From NCBI RefSeq assembly GCF_007004765.1, contig NZ_VIKR01000001.1:682001-746000 (forward strand): a stretch of 64,000 bases of DNA. Direction: 5' to 3'. A program made the position numbers and the translations under genes. Below are positions 7,461 through 16,349 of the stretch, one piece after another. The DNA comes from Aliikangiella marina (GTDB lineage: Bacteria; Pseudomonadota; Gammaproteobacteria; Enterobacterales; Kangiellaceae). Each line of letters begins with the position of its first letter. Positions within the stretch are counted from its first letter, which is position 1. The notes under the pieces are model-generated. The model was not told the origin of the DNA, made no database searches, and saw nothing but the letters and a program-made list of their open reading frames with translations.

Positions 7461-9500
7461 TTAGCGATTCGCTTTGTCCGCTTTAAGATCACGCATATTC
7501 GAAATAACCGACGAGAAAGCTTTATCAAATAAAGTGTGTTCCTCATCAATTTTTAAGTCTCCGCTTTCATAGAGCTTGACTAATTCGCTATCCAGACACT
7601 CTTTTACTTTAATACCGCTGCGGTCGGTGAAAATCAGCTTGCCAGTTGATGCTATTCTCGCTGCTAATCGACATTTTTTCATTTTATAACCGACGCGAAT
7701 TTCGACCCAACTGCCGACGGACATCTTGGCCAGTTGAGATGTATCAAAACCAGTCTCGGAAGATGACGCATGGATTTCAGCCTGTTGGGAACTTGTGACT
7801 TTTTGTTCAACTTCCTTATCCGTGTGAGATTTATTTTGCGGTTTGGTTTTGGACACTTTATTTTTCGACACTTTATTTTTCGACACTTTGGGCTGACTAC
7901 CCAAAGTTTGCTTTTGCGAAGCGGTATTATCGTTATTTTGGCTCGACGTTTTGATATGATTTTCGAATAGCTCGTTTAATACGGATTTGAATGCTCGCTC
8001 AAATAATGGTGCGTTTTTTAAAAGTTCCACTTGTTGGTTTTGATACTTTGTTACCATTTCTTCGCTGGAATATTCGGCGACCTTGGTGCCCGCACCATTA
8101 ACAAAAACATATTTATCACTTGCTTCTACATGCACTGCGAGTTTGCATCGAATGGATTCATCATTGGTTTTTATATTGAGCCACCGGCCTGGTTGTAGGA
8201 GTTTAAATAACTTTTCGCTCGCTTTTTTATCTTTCTCACGACGAGTACCCGACGAATCGTCAACGATGTTTTTCGAAAACTCCTGGCTCTCAAGCTTTCC
8301 ATAAACGTGTTCGATCCACTCATTTTGCGTTAAAGACTCAATATCTGTATGGGGTTCTGGGGTGAGTTCTTGATTGAGTTCTCCAGCATCATTAAATGGG
8401 TTTTCAACCGGTTTAAGTCTGAGAATTTCCTCTTTAGGGCCTTTCTCTAGCTCTGTTTTTACCTCGTCAAGAATTTGGCTGTGTAAATTATCAAGCTCTT
8501 CGAGAAAAGCAGCGGTCTCTGCGAAAGTATAAGAGGACTTTTCAAGACCTGACCTCAGCGACTCGAATAAAACCGGTTGCAACTCGATAAACTTCTCTGT
8601 CTCTTCGAATGTGTAAATTGGCTGTAAGCTACATAACAAGGCTTTTGCGATAAACAGGCTTTGATTTTTCTTTTCTTCGCCAGATTTGAGAAACTCGAGA
8701 AAGATAACGTGTTGCCATGCTTTTGATAGCATCAACGAGATAAAATCAGGTGTTCCTTTTTTACTTAATATTTCTTGTAATGCTTGTTCAGTCAGCTCTT
8801 TAGCAGCTTGCGCTTTAGCTTGGCCATTTTCTGCTTCTCTGACGCGTTTTTCGAATATTTCAACTCGTTTGATCAAATTGGTGGCGAAGTGATTCAATTG
8901 GTTGGCTGTCGCATTAACCGTGTTGCCGAAATCAGCTAAGTTTAAAAATGCACTCAGCAGTTGACTGCAAGTTTGCTCGATTTGTTGTTTGAGTTGGGCG
9001 CTTCTCGGATCATCGCGTTGCCAGTGTTGACCCACAGTTATAAGGTCATTGATTATTTGTTTTACAATGTTCTCTTTATTAAGCAATAACTTCGGTTGTT
9101 CGGCAATGACGGCCAGTATCGGGATTCGGAGCTTATTGAGTAACTGCTTTATATCCTGTGTCAATGAAGACTTATCGACTAAAGTTACGAACAGAGTGTC
9201 GATAAAGTCCATATAGTTGAGGGCTCGTTGCGAGAATTGAATGGCGTTCTCGTTTACCCCCATTAAGCTTTTAAGGCTGTATTCGGCGGTGGTTTTCAGA
9301 GAGGCCGCTGTGTTGAGGTATTCAGCTTTACTTTTCAGTAAATCCAATTGAGGCTCGTTAAATAACCCTGCAATGCCGCTTGCACTAGTTTGTTCATCCT
9401 GATCAAATAACAGCTTGTGAATAAACTCTTTTTTATCCATTACAATTGCTTTTGTGTCGGCATTTTGTTGTAAATCTGCGACTACAGACTCTTTTGACAT
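7461..9500 (-). CDS. DUF1631 family protein with two C-terminal PilZ-like repeats
   Basis: This 679-residue cytoplasmic protein matches DUF1631. The recognisable part runs from GIAGLFNEPQLDLL (near residue 42) through LRIPILAVIAEQPKLLLNKEN (near 125-146) and a long helical region to about residue 360. The C-terminal third contains two related beta-rich segments. One begins GRWLNIKTNDESIRCKLAV (near 430) and the other GSWVEIRVGYKMKKCRLAA (near 590). Each is followed by a helix with LF-x-A/K-AF. They are joined by a Lys/Asn/Ser-rich linker with a short tandem repeat. The segments resemble PilZ-type beta barrels but I see no clear RxxxR c-di-GMP motif. Function is unknown. Confidence 0.8.
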   Translation of the reverse strand: MSKESVVADLQQNADTKAIVMDKKEFIHKLLFDQDEQTSASGIAGLFNEPQLDLLKSKAEYLNTAASLKTTAEYSLKSLMGVNENAIQFSQRALNYMDFIDTLFVTLVDKSSLTQDIKQLLNKLRIPILAVIAEQPKLLLNKENIVKQIINDLITVGQHWQRDDPRSAQLKQQIEQTCSQLLSAFLNLADFGNTVNATANQLNHFATNLIKRVEIFEKRVREAENGQAKAQAAKELTEQALQEILSKKGTPDFISLMLSKAWQHVIFLEFLKSGEEKKNQSLFIAKALLCSLQPIYTFEETEKFIELQPVLFESLRSGLEKSSYTFAETAAFLEELDNLHSQILDEVKTELEKGPKEEILRLKPVENPFNDAGELNQELTPEPHTDIESLTQNEWIEHVYGKLESQEFSKNIVDDSSGTRREKDKKASEKLFKLLQPGRWLNIKTNDESIRCKLAVHVEASDKYVFVNGAGTKVAEYSSEEMVTKYQNQQVELLKNAPLFERAFKSVLNELFENHIKTSSQNNDNTASQKQTLGSQPKVSKNKVSKNKVSKTKPQNKSHTDKEVEQKVTSSQQAEIHASSSETGFDTSQLAKMSVGSWVEIRVGYKMKKCRLAARIASTGKLIFTDRSGIKVKECLDSELVKLYESGDLKIDEEHTLFDKAFSSVISNMRDLKADKANR
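7852..7890. repeat. 15-bp in-frame tandem repeat in the DUF1631 gene
   Basis: Two identical 15-bp units (7852-7866, 7867-7881) and a partial third encode the linker repeat VSKNK-VSKNK-VSK between the two C-terminal domains. Because the unit is a multiple of three, copy-number change would alter linker length without a frameshift. Confidence 0.75.
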
Positions 9501-9664
9501 AGGTGATTGCCGATTTATTAGGTTCCTGATTAACGATTCTAGAGTTGCTACAAGCTTCGCAGAATTACGGCTGAATAGCGGCTTTGAGATTAATTATAGT
9601 CGTAAAATAACTCATTAAGGGATTATAAATGTGATCTTATGCGTAAATTATGAAATCAAGTCAA

Positions 9665-10192
9665 TTAAATAATTTTTGCTGGGTTTCCCGCGACTCGACT
9701 GCCGGCGGCGACCGACTTAGTCACGACGCTGCCGGCACCGATGACCGCTCCTTCTCCAATCGAAACGCCTGGTAGTACGATTGCGCCCGCACCGAGCCAA
9801 ACATTATCGCCGATTGACACATCTTGAGCGAAGGAAGTTTTCTCAAGTCGTTCTACTGCGCTAACCGGGTGATTTATGGTGAGTATTTGGACATTCGGGC
9901 CCATCAGCAAGTCATCGCCTATGTTGATTAGTCCGCCATCGATGAAGGTACAGTTGTAGTTGACAAAACAACGGTCACCAAAACTAATTCGGTTGCCATA
10001 GTCGCAGCGAAAGCCAGCTTCGATTCTCAGCTCGTCGCCATATCGATTAAAAAGCCGCTTCAATGCCTCCAAATGTCCTTTGCTGGGAGAACGATTAAAA
10101 TTATTACAAGCGTCTTGTGCGCGCTGGCGTTGCTGACGGTTACTTGAGTCAAGCGGGTAGAAGGGATGGCGCTTTGAAGGAGTTTCAGGCAT
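9665..10192 (-). CDS. Hexapeptide-repeat sugar O-acetyltransferase (maltose acetyltransferase type)
   Basis: The 175-residue product is a left-handed beta-helix acetyltransferase of the maa/LacA/NodL group. These transfer acetyl from acetyl-CoA to sugar hydroxyls in the cytoplasm. Hexapeptide repeats run from about residue 60 to the end ([49 protein letters not shown]). The probable catalytic histidine is H108 in TINHPV. The terminal NPAKII is typical, and the protein ends slightly early compared with maa. It is divergent from the DUF416 gene with 176 bp between. The acceptor sugar cannot be told. Confidence 0.87.
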   Translation of the reverse strand: MPETPSKRHPFYPLDSSNRQQRQRAQDACNNFNRSPSKGHLEALKRLFNRYGDELRIEAGFRCDYGNRISFGDRCFVNYNCTFIDGGLINIGDDLLMGPNVQILTINHPVSAVERLEKTSFAQDVSIGDNVWLGAGAIVLPGVSIGEGAVIGAGSVVTKSVAAGSRVAGNPAKII

Positions 10193-10332
10193 GGCTTATA
10201 GAGACCGTCAGTAGTTGCGGTTAATGGCATTTTGAGTTGGCAAAACTGTAACAAATCTCAGTCCTATGTGCGAAAAAATCCGTAAAAAAACTGTTTTTAG
10301 CTCCAACTCGCTCGTCGTGCCTTATCAATCAG

Positions 10333-10341
10333 TGATATTAT
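10333..10341 (+). promoter_or_regulatory. Candidate extended -10 promoter for the DUF416 gene
   Basis: TGATATTAT fits the extended -10 pattern TGnTATAAT with one mismatch, 27 bases before the ATG. No good -35 element is visible, which is usual for extended -10 promoters. Confidence 0.35.
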
Positions 10342-10368
10342 TATTGAAAACTGCTTCTTAATAAAAAG

Positions 10369-10947
10369 ATGATTACTCACGAACTCTCTAGATTCTCCGA
10401 CTGGCAGCAACGTGCTTTCGCTGCATCACTCTTATCAAGAATGTGGCCGAGTTATAAACTATTTCATCAGCACACTCAGTTTGGTAATGCCGATTTATTA
10501 TTCAATCAGCTCGATATCATTTGGCAGCAGTTAGCTAACTCCGCAACTAAGTTTAACTTGGAAGTCCAATTAGAGAAGTTAGAATCCAATACGCCGAGTG
10601 AGTCTGACTACGACTTGTTTGTTGTGTATCCGGCGTTGGATTTTTGCTCCGGGTTGAATTGTTTACTGCAAAGTACGGTCGATAAAGATAGTAATTGTGC
10701 AATTGAGGTTGCTCAGCTATCTGAAAACAGTGTGCAGGCTTATTTGGACATGCGCTACATCAATGAGTTTGGCGAGAGAGCAACCTTTGAGCAGCTTTCG
10801 CAAGATCCGCTGATGCAGTGGGAGAGGGATATGCAGTTAGCAATAGTTGACTGTTTAAAGAAAAATCCAGAAAACAAAAATACCTGTAGTTTGCTCAAGT
10901 CATTAGTGACTGACGAAAAGCTGTCAAACTTGGGTAATCCATATTGA
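10369..10947 (+). CDS. yjaG: DUF416 (YjaG-like) protein
   Basis: The 192-residue protein aligns along its length with E. coli YjaG. The shared pattern is F-x-D/S-W-Q near the start, ASLLSRMWPSYKLFHQHTQFG (21 residues split here as ASLLSRMWP then SYKLFHQHTQFG, near residue 20), a central QLEKLE, then PSESDYDLFVVYPALD near residue 77. Function is not established for the family. It is soluble and has no signal peptide. The frame stops 126 bp before the end of the opposing diguanylate cyclase gene. Confidence 0.85.
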   Translation: MITHELSRFSDWQQRAFAASLLSRMWPSYKLFHQHTQFGNADLLFNQLDIIWQQLANSATKFNLEVQLEKLESNTPSESDYDLFVVYPALDFCSGLNCLLQSTVDKDSNCAIEVAQLSENSVQAYLDMRYINEFGERATFEQLSQDPLMQWERDMQLAIVDCLKKNPENKNTCSLLKSLVTDEKLSNLGNPY

Positions 10948-11073
10948 CGCTCTAATGCTGACGCTTCTTTAATACTGGTTTTCCGCTGAATCATCGTGTG
11001 AGTACTGAACTGCCTGTCAGCTGCATAAGACTCAACAACTCAAATTATTGAATTGTTAGACGAGCTGTGGCTT

Positions 11074-12546
11074 TTAATGAGCAACCCGTTCGACTAACAC
11101 ATTATCAGCTAACCCTGGTTTTGCAACGACAAACTGGTTTTTACCATTTTGTTTGGCAGAAAGCAGGGCAAAATCAGCTCGCGTGATTAAAGTGTCATGG
11201 GTGTCTTCAATGGCGATTTCGGCAATACCAAAACTGGCACTGATATGACTTTGTTGGGATTTTTCTAAACTAGGGATATTGATAGCCTGAATGCTTGTTA
11301 AGAGTTTCTTAGTGATCATTCTTGCATGTTTAAGATCTGTTTTTGGGCAAATAATTAAAAACTCTTCTCCACCCCAACGGCCGATAATATCGGTATTTCG
11401 GCTGCAGCTGGTGAGTTTGTTAGCGACTTTCACCAAAATATCGTCGCCTACAATATGGCCATGTTGATCATTAATTTTTTTAAAGTCATCGATATCCATC
11501 AGAATCACTGAAAAAGTATCATCATAGCGCCGGAAACGGTTGATATGATAGTTGAGCGACTCATCAGTTTTGACACGGTTATAAAGGCCTGTGAGTTTAT
11601 CCGTTTGCGAAATTTTAGTGAGGTTTTGGTTGTGACGCGTTAGTAAAATGTGCCTATGAAGCAACCCCAAAAATAATAATCCGCCAATAAGAATGACCGT
11701 CGCCAGTAAGTGGTAATCAGTTTGGTGTGCATAATTCACCTTAATCCATTGGTCGTTAATCGTGTTTTTATCATCCACTGAAATATTATCCAACGCTTTA
11801 TTGATTACCGATTGAAGCGCCGCTGCATTTGCGCTAATCGCAAAAACACGGTGCCAGTGTTCTTGAAGGTTGGTACTGATGATCAAGTTAGGCGTGTAAT
11901 TGTGCTGCAAGAAATAACCAACTTGCATCAGCGGCGCAACAAAAGCATCCACTTCTCCGTTAATGACTTGGTCTAAGCCAAGCGGAATATTGTTGACTTG
12001 GCGAAAGTTAAACTCTGGTAATTTGTCGGTAAGCTGACTGTCGCTAGCGAATGTTTTGGTTATCGCTAGCGTTCTTGAAAACATTTGCTTGATTGAGCGG
12101 CCTAGACTCTTTTCTCTTGGAGACACAAAAGCAATCGGCATGCTCAAGTAAGCGTTTGATTGCAGTATATTAGTTCCAGCGAATGATTCGGGCGCCAAAT
12201 TGGCCATTAAATCGCAATCGCCACTGAGTAATTTTGCTTTCCCTTCTGAACGACTCGAAACGAGTACATAGTTGAGCGGCTTGCTTATCTGCTGGGCAAT
12301 GAGTTGAAGGTAATCTTGAGAAATCGTGTTTAGTTGATTGTTAAACAAGTGACTCTCGGTAGACGCAGTGACTTGCTGACAGACATTGATCCGTTGAACC
12401 CCATTCAAGAATGTAATTTCAGATTGAGTAAAGATTGCGGTTTGAGTAAATGCGCCGGTTCTAGCGTGTCCTAAATGGCTAATGATACCGACTATCAATA
12501 ACCCCAAAAGCGAATTAACTCGCCGTTTCCCTGTACCTTTTCCCAT
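11074..12546 (-). CDS. Diguanylate cyclase with periplasmic substrate-binding sensor
   Basis: This makes cyclic-di-GMP from two GTP. The order is a signal/anchor segment (residues 10-27), a periplasmic SBP_bac_3-like domain (about 50-265), one transmembrane helix (ATVILIGGLLFLGLL) and a cytoplasmic GGDEF domain (about 315-475). The active-site loop reads GGEEF in GRWGGEEFLII. An RxxD inhibitory site (RNTD) lies exactly five residues before it, so product feedback inhibition should be intact. The TGLYNR and DIDDFKKIND motifs of active cyclases are present. The sensor domain suggests response to an amino acid or other small solute; the ligand is unknown. AGGAA precedes the ATG by 7 bases. Confidence 0.93.
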   Translation of the reverse strand: MGKGTGKRRVNSLLGLLIVGIISHLGHARTGAFTQTAIFTQSEITFLNGVQRINVCQQVTASTESHLFNNQLNTISQDYLQLIAQQISKPLNYVLVSSRSEGKAKLLSGDCDLMANLAPESFAGTNILQSNAYLSMPIAFVSPREKSLGRSIKQMFSRTLAITKTFASDSQLTDKLPEFNFRQVNNIPLGLDQVINGEVDAFVAPLMQVGYFLQHNYTPNLIISTNLQEHWHRVFAISANAAALQSVINKALDNISVDDKNTINDQWIKVNYAHQTDYHLLATVILIGGLLFLGLLHRHILLTRHNQNLTKISQTDKLTGLYNRVKTDESLNYHINRFRRYDDTFSVILMDIDDFKKINDQHGHIVGDDILVKVANKLTSCSRNTDIIGRWGGEEFLIICPKTDLKHARMITKKLLTSIQAINIPSLEKSQQSHISASFGIAEIAIEDTHDTLITRADFALLSAKQNGKNQFVVAKPGLADNVLVERVAH

Positions 12547-12876
12547 ACTACTATTCCTGCTAATACTGCATGCACGAAATTAAAGTTTTTTATAGTTTTT
12601 ATCATCCAGGGGCTAGTCTAGTGGCGGAGTGTTTTTTATACAAGCCTCTTGCACCAATTTTTGATTAAGCGCGATAAGTGGTCGCTATTTACCTACAAAT
12701 GGTATCTTGAGTCTTATTAATGAGACATAGTTAACAGTTTTTCGTCCGTAGATAAAGGTCATCTTAAGGCTCACTAAGCGGAATCTAAATTAGGAAGTTA
12801 GAATAAAAAACAGACCGGACAGATATAACAAGTAAAACGAATAACTGATTGAAAATGCGAGAAATTTAGACTACCT
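12547..12876. other. 330-bp divergent intergenic region
   Basis: This lies between the diguanylate cyclase and TonB-receptor genes and must carry both promoters. It is AT-rich, with several T runs near 12580-12600 and 12630. I see no strong promoter consensus, operator palindrome, Fur-box match or terminator that I would call. Confidence 0.4.
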
Positions 12877-15015
12877 TTGAGAAAAGAAATAACGAGAAAA
12901 ATTAGCGTTTTGAACACATTTTCACGCTCGATTGCCTTATTAGCGTTTTTTACCACTCTTCCTGCATTAGGTGGAGAGCAGTCTGATGATGTTTTCTCTC
13001 TGTCTTTAACGGAGTTACTGCAAACCAAAGTCGCTGCGGCGTCAAAATTTGAAGAATCGCTAGAGCAAACACCGGTCCCTGTCACTCTGATAACACAGGG
13101 TATGATCGAGTCGAGCAGTGCGACAACCTTACGCGACTTGCTTGTTCAATATGTTCCCGGTTTCACACCGGTTGAAGATCAAAACGAATACAATGTCGCT
13201 TTTCGTGGAATTTACACGTCATCACAGCAAAAGATACTCATATTGCTCGATGGCGAGAGAATTAATAGTTACGCATATTCAAGCGCCAACCCAGACCATG
13301 CAATCAGTATCGATAAAATCAAGCAGATTGAAATAATTAGAGGCCCTGGATCCGCAGTCTATGGAAACGTCGCATTGACCGCTGTCGTAAACTTAGTGCT
13401 CAAGTCGGGGCAAGACAATTTAGGGCTAACGGCTAAAGTTGCTAAGGGAAGCCGCGGAGTAACCAAAGTGTATAGTCAGTGGGGGAGCGTACATGAAAGT
13501 TTTGAGCTTCTTGCGTGGGCCTACTATTACCAAGCCGAAGGAGAAGATTTCTCAATCACTCCAGAATTCGATTATTCGCCAACTCCGTCGGAGCAAGCTG
13601 TCAACGTGCGTTTAGGCGCATTTGATGACCGTCCCGCGCTCGATGTCGGCGCATCATTGAAAGGCAGCGATTGGGGTGCGAAAGCCAATTATCGAAGGGC
13701 CCATTACATTGAGCCTTTCTCCTCTGCAGGCCTCTCTGGTGAGGCATACCAATATTCAGATTTTCCGCAATTTAATGGGGTTGGGCCTGGCGCCGAATCG
13801 TCATGGACGCATTTGCAAGGATTTAAGTCTTTTCAGTTGGGCGAAAAGCAAAACCTCGAAATAAGCTTGCACTATGACGAGAACAAAATCGCAGCACCCT
13901 TGGTGATAAGTCCGTCTAACTTGACCGTTGCAAATGTTGTTTGGAAAGAGGAGGCGATGGGAAGTAAATTAGAATGGTCTCGTTATTTAGACTCGGGGAA
14001 TCTGCTGTTTGGACTTCAGTTCGAACAAATGGATTTAGTCGAGAGTGAGTTTGCGGTTTATTCAAACTCGCAGTTGACTTCGCCGCCGATTGAAGTGTTA
14101 ACACTGGGACAAGAATCGACGGCTTCGTTTTACGGTCAATTCAAACAGGAAATCACCCCGAAATGGTTGATGAATTTAGGCGGCCGGTTTGACGTTAAAG
14201 ACCGTTTAACCGGGAATTCGATAGAAGAGTTTAGTCCTCGAGTGGCGTTTATTTTTAATGATCAAAACTTCGACTTGAAATTTTCTTATTCCAGAGCATT
14301 CGTCGACCCGCCTTATTGGAATCGTTATTCAGCGTTGTCTTCGTTTCGTGGCTCAAGAGATCTAGAACCAGAAATTTTAGAATCTTTTCAGGTTTCTCCA
14401 GAATTTGTTTTGCAAGAACAGCAGTTGTCAGTGAAATTAAATTTATTTTTTAACCGGCATTCTGACTTTGTTTTTCGCAATAATGCAGCGGCAGCAGATC
14501 AACCGATTTACACTAATGCGGGAGAAATGGAAACCCTAGGGTTAGAGCATGAATGGCAATATCAATTAGAGAACAATTTGTTCAAGCTGGTCGCTAGTCA
14601 TTATCAAGTGGAATCAGTTGAGTTTTACGAAGCTCGTGATGATGAAATTTACAATATTCCGCAGACTCAGCTGAGTTTCACTTGGGACTTACAAATTGAT
14701 CCGCAATTAGCGAATCAATTTAATTTAGTCTATTTAGGTGAACGACTCTCACCGATTAATATTTTATCCAACGGCGTTCCAGTCGTCGATCCGTTTCCCA
14801 ATCAAGGTGTGGATTTTCAGTTGCCGGAGAACCGTTTACCAGGCGTGGCTTTAATCAATTGGAAAATGAGTTGGAAGTCGCCTAATTCGCCGCTAACGGT
14901 TTCTGCTTCAATTCAAAATTTAACCAATAAAATGTGGCGACAAGGCGGCAGTACTGTCCACCCTTATCCGCAAACGGGACGATGGGGACAAATTCAATTT
15001 GCCTATCGTTGGTAA
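12877..15015 (+). CDS. TonB-dependent outer-membrane receptor
   Basis: The 712-residue product has a signal peptide (SIALLAFFTTLPALGG), then the plug domain (about residues 50-165). Plug landmarks are TPVPVTLITQGMI, TLRDLLVQYVPGF, ILILLDGERIN and IEIIRGPGSAVYGNVALTAV. A 22-strand barrel with the receptor-type C-terminus ending in aromatic RW follows. The plug resembles siderophore/vitamin receptors; the ligand cannot be named. No ATG is usable. I kept TTG at 12877; TTG at 12910 would give a tighter signal peptide and is a real alternative. Upstream SD sequence is weak for both. The RND exporter operon begins 180 bp downstream under its own apparent promoter. Confidence 0.88.
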   Translation: MRKEITRKISVLNTFSRSIALLAFFTTLPALGGEQSDDVFSLSLTELLQTKVAAASKFEESLEQTPVPVTLITQGMIESSSATTLRDLLVQYVPGFTPVEDQNEYNVAFRGIYTSSQQKILILLDGERINSYAYSSANPDHAISIDKIKQIEIIRGPGSAVYGNVALTAVVNLVLKSGQDNLGLTAKVAKGSRGVTKVYSQWGSVHESFELLAWAYYYQAEGEDFSITPEFDYSPTPSEQAVNVRLGAFDDRPALDVGASLKGSDWGAKANYRRAHYIEPFSSAGLSGEAYQYSDFPQFNGVGPGAESSWTHLQGFKSFQLGEKQNLEISLHYDENKIAAPLVISPSNLTVANVVWKEEAMGSKLEWSRYLDSGNLLFGLQFEQMDLVESEFAVYSNSQLTSPPIEVLTLGQESTASFYGQFKQEITPKWLMNLGGRFDVKDRLTGNSIEEFSPRVAFIFNDQNFDLKFSYSRAFVDPPYWNRYSALSSFRGSRDLEPEILESFQVSPEFVLQEQQLSVKLNLFFNRHSDFVFRNNAAAADQPIYTNAGEMETLGLEHEWQYQLENNLFKLVASHYQVESVEFYEARDDEIYNIPQTQLSFTWDLQIDPQLANQFNLVYLGERLSPINILSNGVPVVDPFPNQGVDFQLPENRLPGVALINWKMSWKSPNSPLTVSASIQNLTNKMWRQGGSTVHPYPQTGRWGQIQFAYRW

Positions 15016-15132
15016 GGCTAGAATAAAGAAAATAGGACCGATTAATATTTTGTACCAATTATGGTAGGACAAGAAATAGTGGAAATTAATCCAATCGGGT
15101 ATGCTTGTCGGCTATTTTAACGTCGAACTAAT

Positions 15133-15141
15133 TGCTATAAT
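15133..15141 (+). promoter_or_regulatory. Candidate extended -10 promoter for the RND exporter operon
   Basis: TGCTATAAT matches the extended -10 consensus exactly (TG, one base, TATAAT). It lies 53 bp before the chosen ATG of the membrane-fusion protein. No matching -35 is evident. Confidence 0.5.
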
Positions 15142-15194
15142 TTTGCGTATAAATTCATGTGAAATCTGATATTTCACCTAATTTGTGGTTACTT

Positions 15195-16349
15195 ATGTAT
15201 TTTAAATTCCATCATTCTAGGCTATTTGCTGTTTTGGCAATCAGTAGTGTTTTATTGGTAGTGAGTTGTTCTAACGATGCTGTGCCAGCCAAGGGTGCTC
15301 AAACTGGAAAAAAGCCGACCCAGACCCGACCGAGTGTCAAGCCAATCCCTGTAGAAACAACGCTACCAAGTCAAGGCACGGCAGCTTCATACTATGTCAC
15401 TACTGCGACCTTAGCTCCGAGCAGTGATGCACAGATTAACGCGCGCACATCCGGGGTTGTTAGAGAAATCCTGCGCGAAGAGGGCGACGATGTCAAAGCA
15501 GGCGATGTGTTACTCAAACTTGAAGACGATGACCAAAAGCTCAGGCTTAAGCAAGCTAAACAAAAATTTGCCAGCGCCGAGAGGGAGTTTAATCGGCTGA
15601 GTAAAATGAAATCAGCAGGGGCGGTATCACCAACCGAGTGGGAAACTGCAAACAATAATTATCTGACTTCTAGAACGGATGTGGAGCTTGCTGAGTTGGC
15701 ATTGTCTTACACCCAGATTGTTGCCCCATTTGATGGTCGTGTTGTGTGGCGAGAAGTTGACTTAGGTGCCCATGTCACAACCGGTAACTTGCTATTTCGG
15801 ATGATGGCAATTAATCCTTTATTGGTGAGAGTTCATGTGCCTGCCAATCGTATCGGTAAAGTCGCTAAAGGACAAATAGTGGAGTTAAACATCGATAGTG
15901 TTGCTGATAAAGTTGAAGCGCGAGTTGATCTGGTCAGCCCTATTGTCGACCCTACAACAGGCACCGTTAAAGTCACTCTTCGCTTAGACAATTATCCGCA
16001 AGGGGTTCGTCCCGGCGATTTCACCGAGATAAAAATGATAACGGACCAGCGAGAAAATGCATTGCTGCTTCCAAGCGTTGCCATAATCGAAGAAAGAGGC
16101 AGCCACTACCTTTTTGTTGAGGAGCAAAGCAAAGCTGTCCGAAAAACAGTGCAAGTTGGTTACGTGTTAGGCGATCAAACAGAGGTTACTTCGGGCATTC
16201 AAAAATCCGACAGAGTCGTGATCAAAGGGCAAAGAAACCTCAAAGAAGGTAATCCGCTTAAAGTGATCACCAATAGCAATGATAATCCACTCGTTCAAAA
16301 AACTGAGGATCAACGAATTAGAAAAAGTGAATCGAGTAATGAAATATGA
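15195..16349 (+). CDS. RND efflux periplasmic adaptor (membrane fusion lipoprotein)
   Basis: This HlyD/AcrA-family adaptor links an inner-membrane RND pump to an outer-membrane channel. A lipobox VVSC gives the lipidated cysteine at residue 25. A proline-rich spacer is followed by the lipoyl half-motif (INARTSGVVREILREEGDDVKAGD), split by a helical hairpin, then the beta-barrel and membrane-proximal domains (PTTGTVKVTLRLD, VVIKGQRNLKEG). I placed the start at the ATG at 15195; the open frame extends to a GTG at 15159, but that would give an unusually long n-region. The stop overlaps the following permease start by 4 bp. Confidence 0.9.
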   Translation: MYFKFHHSRLFAVLAISSVLLVVSCSNDAVPAKGAQTGKKPTQTRPSVKPIPVETTLPSQGTAASYYVTTATLAPSSDAQINARTSGVVREILREEGDDVKAGDVLLKLEDDDQKLRLKQAKQKFASAEREFNRLSKMKSAGAVSPTEWETANNNYLTSRTDVELAELALSYTQIVAPFDGRVVWREVDLGAHVTTGNLLFRMMAINPLLVRVHVPANRIGKVAKGQIVELNIDSVADKVEARVDLVSPIVDPTTGTVKVTLRLDNYPQGVRPGDFTEIKMITDQRENALLLPSVAIIEERGSHYLFVEEQSKAVRKTVQVGYVLGDQTEVTSGIQKSDRVVIKGQRNLKEGNPLKVITNSNDNPLVQKTEDQRIRKSESSNEI

